Below are positions 1-8,859 of a DNA stretch of 61,700 nucleotides, piece by piece; the stretch's first letter is position 1, and each line of letters starts with the position of its first letter. Source of the DNA: Planctomycetota bacterium (GTDB lineage Bacteria; Planctomycetota; Phycisphaerae; Tepidisphaerales; Tepidisphaeraceae); NCBI GenBank assembly GCA_038746835.1, contig JBCDKH010000003.1, forward strand, positions 1 to 61,700, read 5' to 3'. The translations under genes and the position numbers were made by a program. The notes under the pieces are model-generated. The model saw nothing but the letters and a program-made list of their open reading frames with translations. It did not search any database and was not told where the DNA came from.

Positions 1-100
1 CCCCCCGCGGGGGGGGGGGCGGGGGGGTTTCCCGCGGGGGGTCCTGGTGGGTCGCCTGGGTGGGCCCCCCCCCCCCCGCGGGGGCCCCCCCCCCGGCGGC
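1..100. other. low-complexity G/C homopolymer stretch at the window edge
   Basis: The first ~100 bases are almost only runs of C and G with a few T bases, unlike the mixed high-GC sequence after it. An open frame runs through it only because poly-C/poly-G reads as Pro/Gly. It is most likely low-quality sequence at a contig end; a real G-rich repeat is the less likely alternative. Confidence 0.6.
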
Positions 101-191
101 ACCCGCTTCTCTGGGCGCAACGCGTCACGCGGTGGTTGCAGCGGATGACGCGAGCGACGACGCTGATCCCGTGGGAACGGTCGTTGCCGAT

Positions 192-1160
192 ATGTCCGCC
201 GAGGCGACGCTGCATTGTCCGCACTGCCGGTACGACCTCCGCGGCGCGACCGGCGACGTCTGCCCGGAGTGCGGCAAGACCTTCGACCCGGCCACGCTCG
301 GAAAACCCGAGATCCCTTGGAACGATCGGCACCGGTGGTGGTCGATCCGCTCGTTTATCGCGACCGTCTGGCTGGTCCTTCGGCACCCGATCCTGTTCGC
401 CCGGCAGATCGACACGCCGGTCTCGCTCAAGCCGGCCAAGCGGTTCCGGCTAATCTGCGTGCTCCTCGCGGCCGGGTGTCTGGTGCCGATGGTCTGGCGT
501 ACGGCCTGGCAGTTCTACCCAGCCGCGATGCAAGACCCGCTGCTGGAAGACGTCGCCAACTGGCAGCGGGACGACCCGCCTGAGTGGGACGACTTCGTCG
601 GCTGGCCCGAACTGATCGCCGACACCTCCATCATCGCCGCCCTCTGCCTTGGCACGGGGCTCTGGCTCTTCCTCGGCTCGGGCCTGGCGACCTACGCCCT
701 GGAAACCCGCGAACGCCACGCCCCAACCCGCGAACGCCGCCTCGCCATCGGCTACTACACCGCGGCCCCATTGGCGCTGAGCCCGCTGATTGTCTTCATG
801 CTCGGGATAGACTACGTCGCTCACTTTCGAGGATTTTCTAGTAGCCAATATCCCGGCGAAACGCTGTGGGAATACATCCTTCTCACAGCTAAGTTCTTCT
901 TGTCTCCATTCAAAGGCCCGCTGGACATCGCGATTGCCTTTCTGATTCCAACAACGATCTGCGTGCAACTGCTCTACGTCTGCACGCTCCCGTATGTAGC
1001 CCTCGTCCGCGGACTCGACGTCGGCATCTTTCGATCTTTCGCCATCGTTCCAAGCCTCATCGCGGGATGGCTCGTGCTGTTGATCCCTCTCGTTTTGGGT
1101 CTGCCGTTCCTCGCGTTTTATCTACAGATCGCGTGGCACGCACTCGACAACCTGCGATGA
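192..1160 (+). CDS. zinc-ribbon polytopic membrane protein, copy 1
   Basis: 322-residue protein with an N-terminal zinc ribbon (Cys9, Cys12, Cys24, Cys27, in the pattern CPxC...CPEC) and about five hydrophobic segments to the C-terminus, recalling Yip1-type membrane proteins. The frame is open upstream to base 60, but that part reads through the G/C homopolymer tract; ATG at 192 matches the start of the paralogue at 6474 and is chosen. The two paralogues share the ribbon, the IPWxxRH stretch, the FARQ segment and a WHAL C-terminus. The gene converges on the GspG-tailed protein at 1237-2712, as its paralogue does on 7387-8859. Function is unknown; the ribbon may bind a partner or nucleic acid at the inner membrane. 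Confidence 0.8.
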   Translation: MSAEATLHCPHCRYDLRGATGDVCPECGKTFDPATLGKPEIPWNDRHRWWSIRSFIATVWLVLRHPILFARQIDTPVSLKPAKRFRLICVLLAAGCLVPMVWRTAWQFYPAAMQDPLLEDVANWQRDDPPEWDDFVGWPELIADTSIIAALCLGTGLWLFLGSGLATYALETRERHAPTRERRLAIGYYTAAPLALSPLIVFMLGIDYVAHFRGFSSSQYPGETLWEYILLTAKFFLSPFKGPLDIAIAFLIPTTICVQLLYVCTLPYVALVRGLDVGIFRSFAIVPSLIAGWLVLLIPLVLGLPFLAFYLQIAWHALDNLR

Positions 1161-1236
1161 AGGTTCAATCGATCGTTGATTGTCAAATCGCGGCGACCTG
1201 CATCTCATCAATCGCGAGCAATTGAGCCGACTTTGA

Positions 1237-2712
1237 TTATCGCTGCGGATTGATCGCTTGCGCTCGCCGCCCACCGTCGAAGAGATAAGTCCATGGATCG
1301 ACGTCCGGATCTGGCGAAGCTTCGAGCGGAACAACGCGATCGAGGGTCCGCCACTTGTTGACAGGCCCGAACCACGTCCGATCACCCTGTCGCCGCTGTG
1401 ACCCACCCTGATCGATGCCGTCTTCCCAGACGCTGTAGACGAGCGGGATAAGAGCATCGGGCCGATATCCAATCGGCTGCGAACCGTCGGCGAATGGGTC
1501 GATCGGCACGTCTGGAAGGTAACCGGGAACAAGATCCTCAAGGGTGTTGGGGAGCCGCCCGTCGTGATCAGCCTGATAAAGCTTGATCGCTAGCGCAGTC
1601 GCAGTGAGTCGATGCTGGGCAGTGGTCACGAAGTGCCCCCGTGCCATCCATCGGTAAGCACCTTGAATCGCCGTTCGACGCCCTCCGTTGAAGAGACACC
1701 CCGCAAGCGTCGCAGGGCGTCTGCGCTCCTTCAGTGAATCGACTCCGATCGCTTCGGCCAACCGACGTGCATCAGGAAACGTCTCCGCCTGCGCGAGGAG
1801 GGGTGATGTGACGCTGGCAAGCCGCGCCTTGTGCAAGAGCGATGTGGTCCTCAGCCGCTCGGTCATCCATCGCTCTCTCCAAGTTGATGGCGAACTGGTC
1901 TCGGCAGCCTGCATGATTACTTCGACCCGATCGACGGCCAAGGCCTTGCTCGCACGAGCCTTGCGATCGATCAGGAGACGCGCGATCAAGTTGCGAACTT
2001 CGGGCTCTGCAGCGGCCCACGCGTCCAAGGGCTGACTCGCATCGATCGGATAGGCGATGAGTTCAACGGCAAGCGCAGCAGCCCAGGCTTCCACGCCGAA
2101 GCCCACGGCGTCTGCAAGAATGCCATATCCCAGGTGCTGCGCTGCCTCGCCGAGGTGGGTCACTTCGACCAACCGCCGAATCGCTCCAAGCGAGTCGCCG
2201 GCGTGCAGCCGCGCATCCGCGTCATAGCCGAGCAGCATCGAGAGTTGTCGATGTGCTCCAAGCGATGAGTCAGCTACGTCTCGGTTGAACAGAGGCATGC
2301 CAAAGTCGGCCTCTTCCGTCGCCAGGGCAGCCTCGGACAGAAGGTTGAGCTGCTCAGCGAACGTGCTGCCAAAGTCTGCGTCGGCGGCACGGGCTCGCCG
2401 TTCGTAGACCGTGTCGAATCCGGATCTGACGTGCTCCTTCTGCGCCGCTGTCATGTCCGGCATCGACGCGGCGGCGGCGTTGATCAGGACGGCCGGGTTG
2501 TTGCCGGTGTCGGGAGCTACACCCGTGATGCGGGCCAGATCGTCCGGGTGTGGGAGCCCGTCGCCACGCCACTCCTCGATGAGCGCGAGGCGTTGCCGTT
2601 CGACGTACCAGCCGAGCCAGACGTGGAAGCTGACCACGCTCACGATCAGCACCAGCGTCAAGGCCGTCAGCCGCTTGAGCCACCAGAACCTCGGGATCGG
2701 CCGATCGTCCAC
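1237..2712 (-). CDS. membrane-anchored protein with GspG-like C-terminal segment, copy 1
   Basis: 491-residue protein starting at GTG. One hydrophobic segment (residues ~13-33) follows the motif FWWLKRL, so it is probably a single-pass protein with a large periplasmic domain. The C-terminal ~110 residues follow the pattern seen in type II secretion pseudopilins and related planctomycete proteins: a LYxxDHDGxLPxxLxxLVPxYLPxVPxDP stretch, then a YR...VYSV segment and a DQGG end. It pairs convergently with the zinc-ribbon gene at 192-1160 and is a diverged paralogue of 7387-8859, with nearly equal length and the same FWWLKRL anchor. There is no type IV prepilin cleavage site, so it is not a pilin itself. 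Role unknown. Confidence 0.8.
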   Translation of the reverse strand: MDDRPIPRFWWLKRLTALTLVLIVSVVSFHVWLGWYVERQRLALIEEWRGDGLPHPDDLARITGVAPDTGNNPAVLINAAAASMPDMTAAQKEHVRSGFDTVYERRARAADADFGSTFAEQLNLLSEAALATEEADFGMPLFNRDVADSSLGAHRQLSMLLGYDADARLHAGDSLGAIRRLVEVTHLGEAAQHLGYGILADAVGFGVEAWAAALAVELIAYPIDASQPLDAWAAAEPEVRNLIARLLIDRKARASKALAVDRVEVIMQAAETSSPSTWRERWMTERLRTTSLLHKARLASVTSPLLAQAETFPDARRLAEAIGVDSLKERRRPATLAGCLFNGGRRTAIQGAYRWMARGHFVTTAQHRLTATALAIKLYQADHDGRLPNTLEDLVPGYLPDVPIDPFADGSQPIGYRPDALIPLVYSVWEDGIDQGGSQRRQGDRTWFGPVNKWRTLDRVVPLEASPDPDVDPWTYLFDGGRRAQAINPQR

Positions 2713-2725
2713 GACAGCCAGAGTA
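2713..2725 (-). promoter_or_regulatory. TACTCT -10-like box 7 nt before GTG start
   Basis: On the minus strand TACTCT (2725-2720) is followed by 7 nt and then the GTG at 2712. This spacing puts the expected transcription start at or next to the start codon. No Shine-Dalgarno sequence is present. Confidence 0.5.
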
Positions 2726-2783
2726 CAACGTCGCCGTCCAATCCGATGCGCTCCCAGCGAAGACCTTGGCGCCCAGCCAATGA

Positions 2784-2815
2784 CAACGGCCCGCTCCGGA
2801 AAGAGCGGGCCGTTG
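2784..2815 (-). terminator. 13-bp perfect hairpin downstream of the dockerin gene
   Basis: Arms 2784-2796 and 2803-2815 pair perfectly (13 bp, mostly G/C) around a 6-nt loop, 45 nt after the stop of the gene at 2860-5928. There is no good U-tract on either strand, so it may act as a weak or bidirectional terminator or an RNA 3'-end stabiliser. Confidence 0.5.
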
Positions 2816-2859
2816 CGTTGGATTGATCCCGGCGTTCCGGCCGGTGGTTGTCGCGGGAC

Positions 2860-5800
2860 TTAGAGCTCGTCGTCGCTGAACAGCGAGTCTGCCGGAGCGG
2901 CGACCGACTGACCGAAGTTGGCACGCAGGATGCCGAAGTCGGCCAGGTTGACCGCACCGTCCAGGTTGAAGTCGGCACTCAGGAAGCCATCGACCGGCGT
3001 GCCGCCGAAGTTGGAACGCAGGATGCCGAAGTCGGCCAGGTTCACGCTGCGGCTGCGGTCGGCGTCGCCGGCGAGGAAGAAGTCCTCGATGAACGGCGAC
3101 GAGACAAGCGTGGCACCGCCGGAGTTGGCAACGCCGGCCGTGTCCAGAGAGAACTCGTAGTTGCCGTTGGTCAGCAATCCACTCTGGACCAGCGGAACCA
3201 GCGAGAATACTGCCAAATTGAGCCCTGGTAGGAACACGGCCGTCACCGTCGAGGTGTCGATCTGGGTGGCAGTTGTCACGTTCGTCGCAATCAGATCAGA
3301 CGGGTCGATACTGGACGACACGTCCTGGTCGATTTCGAAGACGACCTCAAGTGTGCTCGCGTCGTACGAAGTGGCGACGACCTCCGGCGGAGCGGCCGAG
3401 AGCTCGATGGCACCGATGTCGACGAAGTCGTCGACGACCATCGGGTCATCGAACACGCGGTCGAACGGAGCACCACGCTGGTCGAAGACGAGCGCGACGT
3501 CGTCCAGGCTCTCATCGGCAGGCGTGTCCGGATCGTCGCCGGCAACGTTGTCCGCACCCGGGTTGACCGCCAGTGCCGGGGCACCGTTGTCAATCGCGTC
3601 GCTGCCCGGCAGCGGCAGGTGGTTCCGGGTGGAGCCACCGTTGAAAGCCAGCGGAGCCAGCGCCGGCGAGTCGGTCGCAAAGGCTGCCGGCGTTGCCGGG
3701 GTGAGCTCATCGCCGTCGAAGTCGAAGACGATGTCCGTACCGAGGATGGTGTTGCTGGTTGTCTCACCAGCGCCGAACGTCGAGCCACCCGGCAGGGCAG
3801 CGGTCGTGCCGAAGTTGGCCGGCTCCTGAACCTGCGGGGTCAGCGGATCGCCGTCGTCGTCGACGAAGCCGGTGTTGCCGGCGAGGAACGAGTTGACCAC
3901 CGTGAAGCTCGTCGTGTCATCCAGGAACGTGTCGGTCGGCTGGATGACGATCGCCGAGTCCAGGCCGTCGTTGAGGACGACCGTCGACTGGGTGATGCTG
4001 ATGACAAAGGCCGGGTCGACTGTGGCACCGGTTTCGCCGAACGCGCTGAAGCTCATGGCCGCGCGAGCGTCGGACGTGTTGCCGGAGAAGGTCGACTGGA
4101 CAATCGCGACGTTGTAGACGTCGACGCCGAATCCGATGTTTGGATCGGCCTCGGCAATCTGGACTTCCAGTGCGCCGCCGAAGCCGTAGTCGGGGCCGAA
4201 CGTGTCGGGATCGACCGGAGCGGTCGTGTTGATGGCACTGTTGCCGCTGAACTCCGAGTTGAAGACGAACAGGTCACTGTCGGACGCCCACAGGCCGCCG
4301 CCGGCACCGCCGCTGTCGACTGCGCCGATGCTGCGGTTATCGAAGAAGCGCGAGTTGATCACGTCCACGCCACCGATGAACGACGCGACACCGCCGCCGA
4401 GGTTCACGGTCTGGTTGCTGAGGAAGGACGAATCGATGATCTCGAGCTGGGCATCGCCGAAGTTGCGAGCCTGCACCGACCCGGTGGCCGACGCGCCGAC
4501 GACGTTGCCGGCCTCGAGGGCGACAGCCTCTCGTGCCACCGTGCTCATCGAATCCGGGCCGATCGACGAGAAGGTCGACAGGTTGGCGTCTTCGTTGACA
4601 AACGCAGCGGACGAAGCGGTCGTCGAAGGACCCGGCGCCGCACGACCCGCGGCGGCTGCCGAGGGCACGATGGTCTCGTTGCCGAGGAAGAAGACCGCAC
4701 CACCGCTCTCTTCCGACGAGTTGGCCTGGAAGCTGCTGCTATTGATGGTCAGGCCGGTGCCCAGCGGGCCGGTGCCGCCGACGGGCGTCTCGCCGAAGTT
4801 CAAACGAACCTCGACGGCACCGCCGGTACCCGTGACGAAGTTCTGGTCGGCAGAGGCCTGCTGGAACTGAGCGAAGTTGGCATTGAACGAGCTGCCCGAG
4901 ATGTTGGTCGTTGGGCCGTACGACGTCACGGCTCCACCGGTGTCGCCGGCGAAGTTGTTGGTGAAGACGCTGTCTGTGATGTTCAAGACGTGCTCCACCG
5001 AGCCGTCGTCCGCCGCGTATACCGCACCGCCGTACAGGCCGGTCAGCGCCGTGTCATTGGCGGTGAAGTCGGCGTTTGCAATGTTGACGGTGTCGGTGAT
5101 AAGGAACAACGCACCGCCGAGGTCGTCGCCCACGTTGTTGCTGAAGGACGTGCCGTCGATGTTGAGCGTGTCGACCTGGGCGCGAATGGCACCGCCGGTG
5201 CCGGCCGCGACGGGCGTGATGAGGGCGCTGTTACCGACGAACGAGCCACCCGTGATCGTGAGGATCGTGTCCGCACCGAAGGCCGCGACAGCGCCACCGC
5301 TGGTCGCACTGTCCGGGTCGAAACCGGTGTTGTTGGTGAAGTCGGTGTCGGTGAAGGTCAGCGTGCCCTGAGCAAAGATGGCACCGCCATCGCCGGCCTC
5401 GTTGTCATCGAACGTGGTGCCGACCGTCGTCAGCGACGCGCCCGCGTTCACAAAGGTCGACCCGCCGGCACCTCGCAGGAACTCGGGTGCGGCATCGGGA
5501 TTGAGCGGATCAAAGGCCGGGTTCGGCGTCTGAGCGATGTTGCCGCCGGTCAGGACCAGACCGTTGAACGTGAGACTGGAGGCTGCCAGAACCGTGAAGT
5601 GACGAGACTCGACGCCGGCACCGATCGTGACACCTGCTGCCGAGTCTGTGATGGTGAGGTCGCTGCTGCCACCGATCACGATCTCGCCCTGCGTGAGGGT
5701 GATGGTCTGCGGCGTGGCGAAGACCGTCGGATCGAAGACGATTTCGTCGGCGCCCGGCGAGGCCTCGGCCTCGAGGACGGCTTCGCGAAGCGTGGTCAGC

Positions 5801-5928
5801 CCGTCGGTCGGGTTCGTCACGTCCGAGACCGTGTCGACGGTGAACGTGGCGAGGAGCCGGCGGGTCTCGAGGTTCTCGATCAGTCGGTTACGGGTTGCCT
5901 TGCGGCGGGTAGGGGTCGTTTGACGCAT
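2860..5928 (-). CDS. LEPR-XLL beta-helix surface protein with C-terminal dockerin-like repeats
   Basis: 1022-residue protein. The N-terminus is basic and carries LETRRLLA (residues 20-27), the LEPR-XLL signature of planctomycete surface proteins. Next comes a CSLREA-like segment (TLREAV) and a long right-handed beta-helix region rich in GGAI/GGAV and FxxN motifs, like polymorphic outer-membrane protein repeats. After it is an adhesin-like domain, then two dockerin-like calcium-binding repeats (DADRSRSVNLADFGILRxNFG and DFNLDGAVNLADFGILRANFG). The frame is open 44 codons further upstream; ATG at 5928 is chosen because AGGG lies ~9 nt before it and the LEPR-XLL motif falls where expected. It is inferred to be a secreted, calcium-binding cell-surface protein. 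No hydrophobic signal peptide is visible and no PEP-CTERM is present. Confidence 0.88.
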   Translation of the reverse strand: MRQTTPTRRKATRNRLIENLETRRLLATFTVDTVSDVTNPTDGLTTLREAVLEAEASPGADEIVFDPTVFATPQTITLTQGEIVIGGSSDLTITDSAAGVTIGAGVESRHFTVLAASSLTFNGLVLTGGNIAQTPNPAFDPLNPDAAPEFLRGAGGSTFVNAGASLTTVGTTFDDNEAGDGGAIFAQGTLTFTDTDFTNNTGFDPDSATSGGAVAAFGADTILTITGGSFVGNSALITPVAAGTGGAIRAQVDTLNIDGTSFSNNVGDDLGGALFLITDTVNIANADFTANDTALTGLYGGAVYAADDGSVEHVLNITDSVFTNNFAGDTGGAVTSYGPTTNISGSSFNANFAQFQQASADQNFVTGTGGAVEVRLNFGETPVGGTGPLGTGLTINSSSFQANSSEESGGAVFFLGNETIVPSAAAAGRAAPGPSTTASSAAFVNEDANLSTFSSIGPDSMSTVAREAVALEAGNVVGASATGSVQARNFGDAQLEIIDSSFLSNQTVNLGGGVASFIGGVDVINSRFFDNRSIGAVDSGGAGGGLWASDSDLFVFNSEFSGNSAINTTAPVDPDTFGPDYGFGGALEVQIAEADPNIGFGVDVYNVAIVQSTFSGNTSDARAAMSFSAFGETGATVDPAFVISITQSTVVLNDGLDSAIVIQPTDTFLDDTTSFTVVNSFLAGNTGFVDDDGDPLTPQVQEPANFGTTAALPGGSTFGAGETTSNTILGTDIVFDFDGDELTPATPAAFATDSPALAPLAFNGGSTRNHLPLPGSDAIDNGAPALAVNPGADNVAGDDPDTPADESLDDVALVFDQRGAPFDRVFDDPMVVDDFVDIGAIELSAAPPEVVATSYDASTLEVVFEIDQDVSSSIDPSDLIATNVTTATQIDTSTVTAVFLPGLNLAVFSLVPLVQSGLLTNGNYEFSLDTAGVANSGGATLVSSPFIEDFFLAGDADRSRSVNLADFGILRSNFGGTPVDGFLSADFNLDGAVNLADFGILRANFGQSVAAPADSLFSDDEL

Positions 5929-6256
5929 CGATTCAGCCCTTTGCAGTGGTGTTCGAGTCTCTGTGGAGAAAACGGGAAGGAGTGGCGATGGGAACGCGGA
6001 ATCAGCGACATCACTCCGCCAGGGGCGGGTGGCTTCGCAGCACGTGGACGATGGACGCATCGTTCTCCCGATTCACGCCACCATCACCGTTTGCCAGGCG
6101 AGTAAGGACCCTCGCGGCAGCGCCACAGGATAGTGACACGGGACCGAAATGGAACAACAAATTGCGAAGACTGAAAACGAGGAGGTCGCGCCACTCGCAC
6201 CGCCGCCCGATTTCTCGCCCCAGCCGGCACAACGCTCCCGAGATCCGATCACGCGA
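5929..6256. other. gene-free region upstream of the dockerin gene
   Basis: No convincing gene. It is less GC-rich than its surroundings in the part around 6120-6190. It must hold the promoter of the minus-strand dockerin gene; a TATCCT box around 6130 on the minus strand is a weak candidate and would give a leader of roughly 200 nt, unlike the near-leaderless genes elsewhere in the window. Confidence 0.4.
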
Positions 6257-6412
6257 TCACGCCTCGTCGTCGCTGAACAGCGAGTCTGCCGGAGCGGCGA
6301 CCGACTGACCGAAACTGGCACGCAGGATGCCGAAGTCGGCCAGGTTGACCAGGCCGTCGTAGGTTGAAATCGGCATCGAGGAAGCCGTTCTGTGGCATGG
6401 CGTTGAGCGTCA
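6257..6412 (-). pseudogene. frameshifted remnant of a dockerin-gene 3' end
   Basis: Nearly identical to the last ~90 bases of the intact dockerin gene (compare 2863-2960): it reads DGLVNLADFGILRASFGQSVAAP and ends SLFSDDEA at TGA 6257-6259. Just upstream (minus strand) an ADFN motif is present, but in another frame; one extra base after ADFNL breaks the reading frame. No upstream beta-helix domain follows. It is best explained as the leftover of a duplicated dockerin gene. Confidence 0.75.
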
Positions 6413-6454
6413 GGCTAGAGACTAGATCAGCGAGGCCTCCTTCTCCTAAGCAGG

Positions 6455-6460
6455 TACCGT
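6455..6460 (+). promoter_or_regulatory. TACCGT box 13 nt before ATG
   Basis: TACCGT lies 13 nt before the ATG at 6474, which would give a leader of about 6 nt. It is the same hexamer found before several other genes here. Confidence 0.4.
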
Positions 6461-6473
6461 ATCGCGAGCCGGC

Positions 6474-7379
6474 ATGACCATGGAGACCGACGAGCCGTTG
6501 CCGTGTCCCAACTGCGGCTATGACCTGCGCGGGAATGCGTCGGACGTTTGTCCGGAGTGCGGAGACGCGTTCGATCCGGCGAGGCTTGCCGAGGCCCAGA
6601 TTCCGTGGCAGGAGCGCCATGAGATCGGGCGTGTTCGGGCGTTCGTGCAGACCGCGTGGCTTGTCATCCGCCGGCCGACGCGGTTCGCACGACAGGCGAC
6701 CCGGCCGGTTCGATATCGCGATGCTCGGCGGTTTCAATTCGTGTGCGTGCTGCTGGCGTGGCTAACCATCGGGCCGGTCTCGGCGTGGGGGCTGTGGAAC
6801 GCTCGCGACAGCTACGTTTCCGGGGAACCCTCTCCGTTCATGTACTACAGCCAGCCGTCGGGCGACACGTCGAGCCCGAGCGCTTTGCTCGCCGACGGGT
6901 CGATCGTCGCGGCCTTTCTGGTTGGATTGTTTCTGTGGCTGTTCCTGACAACGGGCGTGGCGAGTTACTTCTTCCAACTGCCGTCATTGTCAACTGCGAT
7001 TCGAGACCGAGCGATCGCCGCGAGCTACTACGCGGCAGCGCCTCTTGCGTTAACGCCGGTCGCCGGCGTCACTGTGTTGGCGATGCTCGGTGTCGCGTAC
7101 CTCGGCGAAGAGGAGATTTGGCCAGAGCTGATTGCGATGTGGTTGGTCGTTGTCCTCTTCACAGCGGCTGCTGTCCTCGTACTCGTCGCATTGCTCGCAA
7201 CTGCGACCGTGCCGATGCGGTTTCTTCGGCGAGGACTGCATGCCTCGGCGACTCGGTCGATCGCGTGTCTTGTGACAGTCGTCAGTTCCAGCTTGCTGTT
7301 GTTCGTTTGGATGGTCGTCGGTCTTCCAACAATGGTCTTCTACGTCCAGCTATCGTGGCACGCCCTCCGCATGCCGTAA
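6474..7379 (+). CDS. zinc-ribbon polytopic membrane protein, copy 2
   Basis: 301-residue paralogue of 192-1160. The zinc ribbon is Cys11, Cys14, Cys26, Cys29, followed by an IPWxxRH motif, a FARQ segment and about five membrane segments ending in WHAL near the C-terminus. A second in-frame ATG two codons in is also possible. Its 3' end is only 7 bp from the 3' end of the convergent GspG-tailed gene (7387-8859), so both transcripts must overlap at their ends. Conservation of this convergent pairing in both copies suggests the two products are functionally linked. No enzymatic motif was recognised. Confidence 0.82.
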   Translation: MTMETDEPLPCPNCGYDLRGNASDVCPECGDAFDPARLAEAQIPWQERHEIGRVRAFVQTAWLVIRRPTRFARQATRPVRYRDARRFQFVCVLLAWLTIGPVSAWGLWNARDSYVSGEPSPFMYYSQPSGDTSSPSALLADGSIVAAFLVGLFLWLFLTTGVASYFFQLPSLSTAIRDRAIAASYYAAAPLALTPVAGVTVLAMLGVAYLGEEEIWPELIAMWLVVVLFTAAAVLVLVALLATATVPMRFLRRGLHASATRSIACLVTVVSSSLLLFVWMVVGLPTMVFYVQLSWHALRMP

Positions 7380-7386
7380 GGCGAGG

Positions 7387-8859
7387 TCAGGGCGATTCCT
7401 GGGACTCCATTTCGATCACGAATTCGTCAGGCTCGGCTCTTGGGTCTGGAGCGGGCGTGAGCGGTTGGGCAAGGTCCAGATGCTCCCAACTGCGCTGCGG
7501 ATTACCACCTGGCCGGACCATCCGTCCGCCGTCGTCCTGTCCGTTGACGCCGACGCTGTAGACGACGGGCAAAGGCCCGCCCAGCCGATATCGAAGTGGC
7601 GGCGATTCGCTTGCCATTGGATCGCCCGGCACAAACGGCAAGTACTCCGGTACCAAGGCGTCGAGGTCTGACGGCAAAGCTCCGTCGTGGTCCACGCGGT
7701 ACAGCCGGACGGAAAGGGCAACCGCTGCCATGCGTCGTTGCGCTTCCACACGCGTGAACGCCTCTGTGCCCCGATCGAGGCTCGGCAGCAGGATCGAACT
7801 CATCAGCTCGCTCAGCATCTCCGCGCTTGATTCCGGTTCGACCTCGAAGCCGAAATCGTCACGCGACCTGGCGATCAGGTCTATCCATCCTCGCAGGTCG
7901 TTTGACTCCGCTGCCGCGTCACCCATGGCGGAGATAAACGCTGCCGTACGCAACAGGTCCGCCTTAAAGAACGGTTTGGCGACCCATCCCGAAACGCCAC
8001 CGGCCGGCAGTCCGACGAACTGCGGAGCCGCCGCTGACATCGTCCGCTCGCCGCGGTAGGCAAAGGCGGCGTCGTGCATTGGCTCGTTCGCGTCGGCGAG
8101 CAGGTCCGCGATGAGTGCTTCGACGGCCGGCCGAGCTGCGCGCCAGCGCTCGTGGCGATCGGCATCGTCCAGCCCGGGAATCGGCGTTGTCGCGAGATCG
8201 GCCGCCCGCGCTGCGGCGAGCGCTTCGATGCCGCAACTGACCAGACCGCTGACCAGCGACGGGCCGTAGGTCGGCGTTGCATCGCTCAGACGAAGCATGT
8301 CGCGGATCGCCTCAGTCGCACCCAGCAGATCACCTTCCGCATGCTCCACGGCCGCGAGGTAGCCCAAACGATTGGCGATTTCTCGAAAGCTATTCAAAAG
8401 CGGCATTAAGGTGCTGATCTGCACGGCCGGGAGGCCCCAGTCGAAGATGGGCTCCTCGATCTCTCGTGCCTGCCGCGCAAGGTCCAGCTGCAGTTGCGTC
8501 GTCTCGACGATGGACCGCAAATGCGTCAGACCATCGGCATCGACACGAAACGGCGAACCGCGCAACTCGTCTGCCTCCCAGTCTTCGTCTTCAGGTGAAA
8601 GCGGCGGCAAGGCCGAGGCGGCGGTGTTGAGCGGGAATGCGGCGTTCCGCGGGTCCTGTGGAACGACGCCTTGGTTGACAACGGTCTCGTCCGGATGCGG
8701 CCAGCCGTCCTGCCGCCACTCATCGAGCAGCGCGGCCTCGCGAGCGTCGATGTGGTTGCCGAGCCAGATGTGAAATCCCAACCACGCCACCGGCAAAGCC
8801 ACCGCGACCGGTAATAGCCGCTTCAACCACCAGAACGTCCGGATCGGCGGTTCGTCCAC
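7387..8859 (-). CDS. membrane-anchored protein with GspG-like C-terminal segment, copy 2
   Basis: 490-residue paralogue of 1237-2712. The frame is open to 8958, but GTG at 8859 gives an N-terminus (DEPPIRTFWWLKRL) that aligns with copy 1 and lies 7 nt after a TACCCT box, so it is chosen. One hydrophobic anchor lies at residues ~14-33. A mostly helical middle region follows. The C-terminal part has LYRVDHDGALP, LVPEYLPFVPGDP, an RYR segment and VYSVGVNGQDDGG, closely resembling the tail of GspG-like planctomycete proteins. It probably faces the periplasm. It is divergent from the FkbM gene at 8883, with only 23 bp between the start codons. Confidence 0.82.
   Translation of the reverse strand: MDEPPIRTFWWLKRLLPVAVALPVAWLGFHIWLGNHIDAREAALLDEWRQDGWPHPDETVVNQGVVPQDPRNAAFPLNTAASALPPLSPEDEDWEADELRGSPFRVDADGLTHLRSIVETTQLQLDLARQAREIEEPIFDWGLPAVQISTLMPLLNSFREIANRLGYLAAVEHAEGDLLGATEAIRDMLRLSDATPTYGPSLVSGLVSCGIEALAAARAADLATTPIPGLDDADRHERWRAARPAVEALIADLLADANEPMHDAAFAYRGERTMSAAAPQFVGLPAGGVSGWVAKPFFKADLLRTAAFISAMGDAAAESNDLRGWIDLIARSRDDFGFEVEPESSAEMLSELMSSILLPSLDRGTEAFTRVEAQRRMAAVALSVRLYRVDHDGALPSDLDALVPEYLPFVPGDPMASESPPLRYRLGGPLPVVYSVGVNGQDDGGRMVRPGGNPQRSWEHLDLAQPLTPAPDPRAEPDEFVIEMESQESP

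Noticed and set aside
1-191. N-terminal extension of the first gene through the G/C homopolymer tract
   Set aside because: The paralogue starts at the zinc ribbon and the tract looks like low-quality sequence at the window edge.
3619-6105. 828-codon open frame on the plus strand, antisense to the dockerin gene
   Set aside because: The opposite strand has clear domains (LEPR-XLL, beta-helix, dockerin). The antisense frame is a shadow caused by GC-biased third positions and shows no recognisable domain.
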